Source: Eumeta japonica
Taxonomy: Eukaryota > Arthropoda > Insecta > Lepidoptera > Psychidae
Reading direction: 5' to 3'
DNA length: 64,000 nucleotides
Assembly: GCA_005406025.1 (NCBI GenBank)
Contig: BGZK01001358.1
Location: forward strand, 102,127 to 166,126
Shown: positions 57,510 to 64,000 of the stretch, piece by piece
Layout of the letters: the number at the start of each line of letters is the position of its first letter
How positions within the stretch are numbered: the first letter of the stretch is position 1
The notes under the pieces: model-generated
What the model saw: only the letters and a program-made list of their open reading frames with translations
Database searches by the model: none
Told to the model about the DNA's origin: nothing
Position numbers and translations under genes: made by a program

Positions 57510-58168
57510 CATGCTGCCTTCTTATACTATTTTCTGCTATTCCTGGATTCGTCCTTCAAAGAATGACCAATTAGACGGGCCGAATTTAGACCAGATGAAT
57601 CAAAGCGGCCGTTCGTTCGCGGATCCTCCACACCCTGTTGCGGATGCAGGTGCGGGTATGAGCTTATGGTTCGAACCCGGGCATCATCTCAGGAAGGACA
57701 CTGTCCTCTTGGGTTATGATATGGCGACTATCGTCAGCCGCCGGGTGTCCGTCAGCTCACACCTTGTCTTTGTTGGAAGAATTAGATAACATGTCTCGTG
57801 AGAGTTGATATCCTTTTGGCAGTTGGTAGCATTGAGGTGCTAGGTTGTGTAGTGAGGTGTAGGAGCTTGCATCTGCAGGACTGAAGACACGTCACGCCAG
57901 CATTTTGATGAACTACACGAGGGTTTCGACTTTTAAGTATCTTGCGATTACGTCATTTTTGACGTACCACCCGGTCCGTACCAATCATACGGAGTACTAT
58001 GTTTTGCTGGGCCTGGAGACGTTGGTGTTGCGGTTCTGTGGGAGCGTATATAACGCTTGTAGTGGCTATTTTGGTCCTGATAGGTAGTCTAGAGGCGAGA
58101 ATCGGGCGTAATTTTGCGCGCGCAGCATGACTCATCTGGAGGACGTAGTCCACTTGAGGTACCATACG
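57510..58168 (-). pseudogene. Jockey-clade LINE 3' end relic (element 2)
   Basis: Minus strand: VPQVDYVLQMSHAARAKLRP, ILASRLPIRTKIATTSVIYA, QRLQAQQNIVLRMIGTDRVV (58165-57953). In the next frame follow NDVIARYLKVETLV, a stop, FIKMLA, and FSPADASSYTSLHNLAP. The C-terminal thumb of Jockey-type LINEs has this order; the usual YIRSRLTYAAPAW segment is deleted. From about 57790 down to 57510 lies GC-moderate sequence (CCGGCGGCTGACGATAGTCG) that fits a LINE 3' UTR. Its 3' end abuts the 5'-truncated element 1 in the same orientation. Stops and frameshifts make it inactive. Confidence 0.75.
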
Positions 58169-58211
58169 CAGTGAACGTATGGTACCTCAAGTGGACTACG
58201 TCATCCAGATG
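58133..58211. repeat. 36-bp-arm inverted repeat at the 5' end of LINE element 2
   Basis: 58133-58168 (ends GAGGTACCATACG) is inverted at 58176-58211 with a single mismatch across a 7-nt spacer (CAGTGAA). The right arm therefore duplicates the first 12 codons of the LINE fragment in reverse orientation. Confidence 0.95.
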
Positions 58212-59290
58212 CGTATTTGCGGAAAAATAAATGATCGATTTCATATGGTATATAGATCTATTCCATAAAATTCCATGACACCAACTCCTTTCAATAACGA
58301 AACGGGTGACTGAAACGGATTAAGACTTTTTTTATTAATTTAACTTTTGAAGTATCTCAAAGGAAAATTCCAGGTACGTCCTCTCTCGTGCGCAGCGTCC
58401 AGCGATTCAATTAGAATAATTAGCGCCGTCTCAACTGTAAAACTGAATTTTCATTCGCTGAAGCTTTCAATCCACTTCCATTAGTGGACATATTGTTAGT
58501 TCGTTAAAATTTCACGGTTACGCTCGTTAAATTTTACCTTCACATTCGTTTTTTCATAGTCACAGTAGTAATTAAAATACGTTAGGTAATATTCAACATA
58601 TGATTATACAGCATATCTGCGATAATTAAGATAATTGGCAAAATACAATCCATACCTGTAGATATCAGAAATTGATACTAATGTCAATACATTTATATTA
58701 CAACGAGCAATACGCTTTTAATTAATTAGATTTATTCTCCAAATTTATTCATATATGTCGATATACATTACTCATAAATGTACAAATTGAATAAACTTTG
58801 AGAATGTGGCATCGAAACCTGTTATGTATTTATAATGAATTTTGATTACGTATGCTTTAATTATGGACGGATATTTATTTCTTCGTGTATAAAACACATT
58901 TATTACCGCAAAGCTTTAAAAATATAGTAGCATCTTAGGGTAAATTCGTTAGTGAAATTAAAAAGAAAAGAATCAACTTCTAGACATAAGTTTATTTGGC
59001 GCTTTTTCTTGACAACAATTACTATTTTAGTTCCAAGAGTTTCTTAATATCGTACTACGAATGTTAATGTAATTAACAAAGATGTTCCCAAAAGAATGCT
59101 TATATAGGGTTTTCCGTGCCTCAAGAACAATCAGAAATAATCAGTAAAAATCTCCGTTTGGGCAATGGCATGTTTACAATCCTGTACAACAATTATTCTG
59201 TATAATATTTTATCATATGACAGTTTCACATAAGAAACTCTGTACTGATATATGTGTAAGTAAGAATTCAGTTGCAAATTATAAGGTAGA
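58212..59290. other. No gene seen
   Basis: AT-rich sequence. 58375-58440 has a few CpGs (CTCTCGTGCGCAGCGTCCAG). No frame or repeat end is supported. Confidence 0.35.
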
Positions 59291-59292
59291 AC

Positions 59293-59588
59293 TTATACAA
59301 TAACATTCACATTTGCCGGTGCGCGTTCGGCCCGAATCTCCGCGCAAAGGTCAACGCCGATTTCATTTATGGACTTGTTTACGTCACGGAGGGTCAATTT
59401 ATTCAAATTCCGACATGATAGACCCGGAATTGCTTTGTTCAGATGAAGGTCCGGGCGCGGAGCCCTTTCCACCGGTTTCCGGGTCGACGCTGCACCTCTT
59501 TCCCGATTGCTGTAATATTTTTGAATTAAATTTTCGGAATAAATCCTTGCTACTTTTTTTTGTATGCTTTCGAAAGACATGCATTTAA
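59293..59588. other. CpG-richer block open on both strands
   Basis: A 95-codon minus-strand frame (59580-59293; KAIPGLSCRNLNKLTLRDVN, GVDLCAEIRAERAPANVNVI) and a 91-codon plus-strand frame overlap completely. GC is higher than in the flanks (GGTCCGGGCGCGGAGCCC). I recognise no family in either. It could be an old exon, a retroelement piece or a regulatory island. Confidence 0.25.
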
Positions 59589-60204
59589 TTCTGCATGTTT
59601 ATGTAAGCTCTTAAAAATACCCAATTTAAATTATTTATTTAATGCCGGAAATAAAAAATAGCTATCTCAGAAGTTTTATGATATGCCAAACAATTTGTTA
59701 GCAAATTGATGATTTATTGCTCAATTATATATTTAAAAAAAATCGATCGACCTACAATTTTCTGATCAACGTAATCCTCACATAATGACAATACTCTATC
59801 AATTACAATATTTTAAAATAACCTGCGCCGAATGTTTAACGACCTAAATTGTACTTTATGCATTAAGGAATCATACCTGCCTAGATTATTTAGAAAAAAA
59901 ATATTAAACGTGTGGCACTCGGGGACTGCCGCGGTGAAGCTATTGCATAGCATTTTTTATCAATTTATGCAATTATAATTATTTATTTATTTATGCAGTA
60001 TTTTTTTTACATAAATTCAAGTTTTTCGTCACTTTCTTCATTAATAAATGCACTTTGTTTATTCATATTTAAAACACTTTGTACACAAATTTTACGCGTA
60101 TAGCCATTCACCAGCAACTGCTATACACTGTTGTACATAGGTACACTTATATATACATATATACCTACGTGTGTACTTACGGGACACATGCGGTGAGTGT
60201 GGCA
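59589..60204. other. No gene seen
   Basis: AT-rich; it runs up to the target-site duplication of the foldback element. Confidence 0.4.
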
Positions 60205-60563
60205 TTATAAAGAACGTATGTAAATTTAGCAATGTAAAGTGAGCAGAATCGGTCGACTCTCGACTATAAATTTAGTGCTCATTGAGTGCTAATTTAGTGC
60301 CGAATTCCGAAATTTGATGCTCTTTTGGAAACCTGAAAAAAATTATACAATGCTAGCTTTTTATGAAGGTAGCATTGTATGGATAAAAAAATGTCAGAGG
60401 TGAAAGAAAAAAAAAACAGGTACCCTAATTAGTGCTCAATAAGTGCTGACTATACCACAAAGAAAAAGTTAAAAGTCTAAAATGCAAGTACTGATTAAGA
60501 CAACGATACAAGGTTCGGAAGACAAAAAACATTAAATCCAAAGTATGTATATTATATTATAGT

Positions 60564-61560
60564 ATGGAATTCTGGTGAGAGCAAGCACTAATTCCTGTAC
60601 AAGAAAAACTACGGGCTTTCGTTCTCTATTTTTTTGACTTGATTGCAAGCACTCTTTGAGCACTCAATACTAAAACTTAAAAGTTAGTGCTCGGATGCTC
60701 AGTTATGAAGAAAAAGAAAAAACTGTTGAAATTTTGGTGTGAGCAAGCATTGATTTGTAAATAAAAAATGGACAATCAGCTAGTACTCAGCGATTTTGTG
60801 AGTTTATTGCGAGCACTTATTGAGCACTTAATATTACAGCTCAAAATTTAGTGCTTCGATGCTCAACTGTAGATAAAATCTGAAGTTATTGCTATTTATT
60901 AGATAAGCTAGCATTGTTGTATCTACAAAAAAAAAAGTTGGCGGCTTTTACCCTGTGCTTTTTCTACGCACTTAGGGCACTCATTGAGCACTTAATGCTC
61001 GAGCTGCGGATTCAGTGCTCAAATGCTTCGTAGTGAAGAAAATTAAAAATTATTGGAATTCTGGTGTGAGCAAGCACTAATTCCTGTACAAGAAAAACTA
61101 CGGGCTTTCGTTCTCTATTTTTTTGACTTGATTGCAAGCACTCTTTGAGCACTTAATACTAAAACTTAAAAGTTAGTGCTCGGATGCTCAGTTGTGAAGA
61201 AAAAGAAAAAAATGTTGAAATTCTGGTGTGAGTAAGCATTGATTCGTGTATAAAAATAAATTATTGACTTCTGTTCTCTGTTTTTTTTATTTGATTCCGA
61301 GCACTTATTGAAAATAAGCACTTAAAATGTACTAAACCTGCAAAATGTAGTTGTTCATTAGGCATGTGGCAAAGTTTGATCGTTCGCACAGATCCATCCA
61401 TTACTCCAAAATTTAGTAATGCGGTCTAGATCTAGATCTTAAAATCAAGATCCATCCGGTGATTGGCTTTCACTCCGTGTTTCTTCAACTTGTTTGCGAA
61501 CATTTATTGAGCATTCAATGCGAGCTGCGAACTTGGTGCTTGGTTGCAAAGTAATTAAGA
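60564..61560. repeat. Array of about 163-bp tandem units in the foldback core
   Basis: Unit starts are near 60564, 60727, 60890, 61053, 61217 and about 61378. Each has a GTGTGAGCAAGCA-type opening, a GAGCACTTATTGAGCACT-type middle and a TTAGTGCTCGGATGCTCA-type end. Units 1 and 4 (60564-60756 and 61053-61245) are nearly identical; 2, 3, 5 and 6 are more diverged. This suggests a three-unit higher-order repeat of about 489 bp. Confidence 0.8.
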
Positions 61561-62196
61561 AATGTTTAAATGATTAATACTCTGCTTTGTAAAATTTCGT
61601 ACATGTACGCAGCCTATATTCAAGTATACATACACATACAGCTGTATAGTGGAAGCTGTGTCAGAAATGGTGCGCACAAAAAACTTTACAGGGTCATCCG
61701 ATTAGTAGAATTTACTCTTTAATTTTTTTGTACATCGGTCACTTCATATAAAAATCGATTCTTAATAAGTAAACTTCAATAACTTTCGGTTTAAGCTGTT
61801 TATTTTATCAATTCATTGCAAAAATGTTGGCTGTCTTATTTCTGAGTCTCAAATCTGCTGCTACTATTCTCAATAAAATAATAATTAAGAGCTGCTTCTC
61901 AGTTAATACTCTGGCATTATTGTCTCCAAAGAAGTCAGTCGTCGGCATTTAGCCCATATTTTTGAACTGTACTGTGAGCACTTACTGAGTATCCAAGTCT
62001 GAAGTCGCGAGTTGAATGCTAGAACGCCCAGTAGTAAATATACTTTGGATTTAATGTTTTTTATCTTCCTAATCTTGTATCGTTGTCTTAATCAGTACTT
62101 GCATTTTAGACTTTTTCTTTGTGGTATAGTCAGCACTTATTGAGCACTAATTAGGGTACCTGTATTTTTTTCTTTCACCTCTGAAATTTTTTATCC

Positions 62197-62232
62197 ATAC
62201 AATGCTAGCTTCATAAAAAGCTAGCATTGTAT
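62197..62232. repeat. Nested hairpin in the right foldback arm
   Basis: ATACAATGCTAGCTT at 62197-62211, a 6-nt loop, and the exact inverse at 62218-62232. The left-arm counterpart is near 60350-60380 and is slightly degraded (GGTAGCATTGTAT). Confidence 0.9.
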
Positions 62233-62371
62233 CATTTTTTTCAGATTTCCAAAAGAGCATCAAATTTCGGAATTCGGCACTAAATTAGCACTCAATGAGC
62301 ACTAAATTTATAGTCGAGAGTCAACCAATTCTGCTCACTTTACATTGCTAAGTTTACATACGTTTATAAAG

Positions 62372-63530
62372 ATTTGATAGATACCTATGCACCTATATAC
62401 TTTCTCACAAACAGCTGCTTACGTATTCGTCTGATTTCGGAGCAGCTCGTCTGATCCGTGCGAGCTTTGTACAGTCGTACCATATACATAGACGTTAAGC
62501 GAACGCTCGGCCGCGCTACATGGTTTGCGGAGTGGGAGGTGTTAGGTTTTATTTTCGTTACGGAATTTCTTGATTCGGTTGCCGCGCTCAAAGCCCGCGA
62601 TAAAAGCTACGCAATAGTTTAAAACATTATTTTGTTTCCTTCGTAAAACATAAACATCTGAAATTATGAAGCAATCCATTTTTGCAAAATCTTCCATGAT
62701 GTGTAATAATTTCAGATCGCTTGGTTGGCAAACATCAAAGTGCGAAGCCCAATATTTCTCGCAAAGTTTCGGGCAGTAGTCGCAAACTAGACCATATACA
62801 ACTTAAAAAATGTATATATTTTGAATGCTTAAAATTAACCTTTTCAATTAGTAGCCCACGCTATATACGCAACAATTAATCGACTTATTAAAATACTCCA
62901 TATTCAATGTTTCAGAAAAATCTGGAATTTTTCTCATAACGAGGTATATTTGTATGCAAGGAAACGATTTTGTGATCATGTTAAACTTCAAGTTAATACA
63001 AAATAACGATATAACAAGAGACTGAGAGGCACACGAATAAATATCGAGGCCTCAACGGGTGTTGTTTTGACCTTCTTATTACGTACGGAACCTTAAAACA
63101 TTATATGTACTTTGCTATTGAAAATAATTTAACCATGGTAAACGTGTACCGAATAATATGTACCTCATAATAAACCCTTTGCCAACTGTATTTATCCATA
63201 GATAGATTCCCATTAAATGACTTTATAAGGACAAAATTATACTGACATACGAGTTGACTACATGGCTGCTGTGATATCAAAGGAAAATATTGATTATAAT
63301 TGAAGTTTGCCACCTCCATCCACACGCCTTTAATCAGTTCTAGTTTATTATTGATACATGCGTAACGATGTCGCTGTTGCGTACCATGAGAAACGGAATC
63401 CGAGGCAGAATGATTTGCGTCGTGTACGCCAGCCGATCTAGTTTCGGATTTGTTTGTTAACAAAATAATAATCTCGACTCGAATAATTCATTGTTTGAGG
63501 TGAAATAAATTTTAGTGTTAAGTATCCCGA
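62372..63530. other. No gene seen; CpG patch at 62430-62610
   Basis: 62430-62610 is CpG-rich (AAGCGAACGCTCGGCCGCGC, GAGCAGCTCGTCTGATCCG). The 120-codon minus-strand frame at 63463-63101 has no recognisable domain and unremarkable composition, and I do not call it a gene. About 63065-63100 (TTACGTACGGAACCTTAAAA) may be a trace of the GGTTCCG element's right end. Confidence 0.35.
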
Positions 63531-63544
63531 CTCAAAAAATAAAT

Positions 63545-63770
63545 TCACATTAAAACCTCAAAATCTTCAATGAGGTTTTCGAGGATTAGCTTGAGATGCA
63601 AAGATTGGATTCAACATTGAAAGTAATCCCAGTTTGTACCTCAAAATCCTACTCACGGTCGGTTTTACAACTTTGAGGATGAAAGTAGAACTACAGGATC
63701 CACATTTGACCCTCAAAAACCTCAAAAATTAATTTATACGGATTTAAACCTCAAAACCCTCATATGACGT
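63545..63770. repeat. Cluster of ACCTCAAAA motifs
   Basis: CCTCAAAA occurs five times on the plus strand and its inverse (TGAGGTTTT) once, within about 225 bp. The first occurrence forms a small hairpin (ACCTCAAAATCTTCAATGAGGTTT). Irregular spacing argues against a simple tandem repeat. Confidence 0.5.
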
Positions 63771-63789
63771 AATTTTCCATGAAAAATAT

Positions 63790-64000
63790 TTCATTCGCAA
63801 AAACATAGTAATTGCCTCACGGTGAACACTTCACAGTACCGCATTCATTCGTACACGCTCATAGCCCGACACTCCGGAACGCGGCTCGAAAGAATACTAC
63901 ACATACAGTAACACACTAAAGTAAACGGTGGTCCAGGGGACTGGACCGAAGGTGACCGATCGCGACGGCGGAACAAGCGGAACTGAACTTAATGAGTTTT
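63790..64000. other. CpG-containing sequence at window end
   Basis: GGAACGCGGCTCGAAAG and GACCGATCGCGACGGCGG stand out, and GGTCCAGGGGACTGGACC is a 7-bp-arm palindrome. Possibly the start of a gene or regulatory region lying to the right; nothing here proves it. Confidence 0.25.

Larger units (their letters stand above)
60205..62371. mobile_element. Foldback-type element with 8-bp target-site duplication
   Basis: TTATAAAG occurs at 60205-60212 and exactly again at 62364-62371. Inside, AACGTATGTAAATTTAGCAA opens a left arm (60213 to about 60546), and its inverse, diverged by a modest number of substitutions, fills about 62040-62363. Each arm contains a nested hairpin around ATACAATGCTAGC. The core (60564-61560) is a tandem array of about 163-bp units. 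No open frame above chance is present, so the element is non-autonomous. An 8-bp duplication of the form nTnnnnAn fits hAT target choice, but the tips do not look like hAT ends. P-like and Merlin-like elements also make about 8-bp duplications. Drosophila FB elements, which also combine long inverted arms with tandem repeats, usually give 9 bp. Confidence 0.85.

Noticed and set aside
57660..57690. tRNA B-box-like GGTTCGAACCCGGG
   Set aside because: No A box at the right distance; it lies in the presumed LINE 3' UTR.
60205..62371. CRISPR array (regularly spaced repeats)
   Set aside because: Units are about 163 bp, inverted arms flank them and a target-site duplication is present; this is a eukaryotic foldback element.
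63101..63463. 120-codon minus-strand frame
   Set aside because: One of the longest frames not in a TE, but composition is ordinary for AT-rich DNA, no motif is recognisable and no splice or promoter context supports it.
1..64000. Recognisable microRNA genes
   Set aside because: I looked for well-known insect mature sequences (let-7, bantam, miR-1, miR-2, miR-8, miR-9, miR-10, iab-4) and saw none; hairpins present are repeat-derived.

Overview
The window looks like a stretch of nuclear genome from a moth or butterfly (Lepidoptera). It is strongly AT-rich and has no long open reading frame with host-gene character, no rRNA and no convincing functional tRNA gene. The lepidopteran call rests on repeats I recognise from memory of that order, not from a search: a tRNA-derived SINE with the GATTGGCGCAGTGG head and GGTACCCATAA body, inverted-repeat elements starting TTTTTAGGGTTCCG and followed by runs of CCGTCCGTC, a TTAA-flanked element ending GCTTTTATTAGCTTCACC, and CTAGCTGWCCCG repeat starts. 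The sequence is probably intergenic or deep intronic.

Layout. 0.8-2.6 kb: a 1.8 kb inverted-repeat element; partial copies lie at 18.3-19.05, 26.2 and 47.3-47.5 kb. 6.3-7.7 kb: CpG-rich islands and a mini-MITE. 8.8-9.5 kb: an unclassified repeat. 11.5-13.4 kb: a broken P-element/THAP9-like transposase (minus). 15.6-16.6 kb: a dead mariner (minus). 19.97-20.6 kb: a TA-flanked MITE with pogo-like ends. 23.3-23.8 kb: half of a TTAA-flanked foldback MITE. 24.35-24.7 kb: a pseudogene fragment of an uncharacterised, TE-associated arthropod protein family. 29.2-30.1 kb: a Ty3/gypsy integrase relic (minus). 34.8-35.0 kb: the 3' end of an RTE-like LINE. 35.1-35.33 kb: a CpG-rich, CRE-bearing block that could be a promoter and first exon. 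35.5-36.8 kb: a second dead mariner (plus). 40.4-40.75 kb: a lepidopteran repeat next to a GT microsatellite. 43.9 and 45.0-45.9 kb: GC-rich islands, the second holding tRNA-like SINE heads. 48.8-49.8 kb: a CR1-like LINE relic. 51.2-52.1 kb: a 108-bp tandem duplication whose second unit carries a TTAA MITE. 53.2-54.0 kb: hAT-like terminus and MITE debris. 54.57-54.82 kb: the well preserved SINE. 55.96-58.2 kb: two truncated Jockey-clade LINEs ending in a large hairpin. 60.2-62.37 kb: a 2.17 kb foldback element with 8-bp target-site duplications, about 330-bp inverted ends and a core of about 163-bp tandem units.

Nothing here works together as a pathway. It is a layered graveyard of class I and class II elements. 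The freshest structures are non-coding (foldback element, TTAA MITE, SINE, palindromes); every transposase, integrase or reverse transcriptase reading frame is broken. Any host function would lie in the CpG-rich islands between the repeats and in two candidate short exons (about 22.3 and 35.2-35.3 kb), neither provable from this sequence alone.
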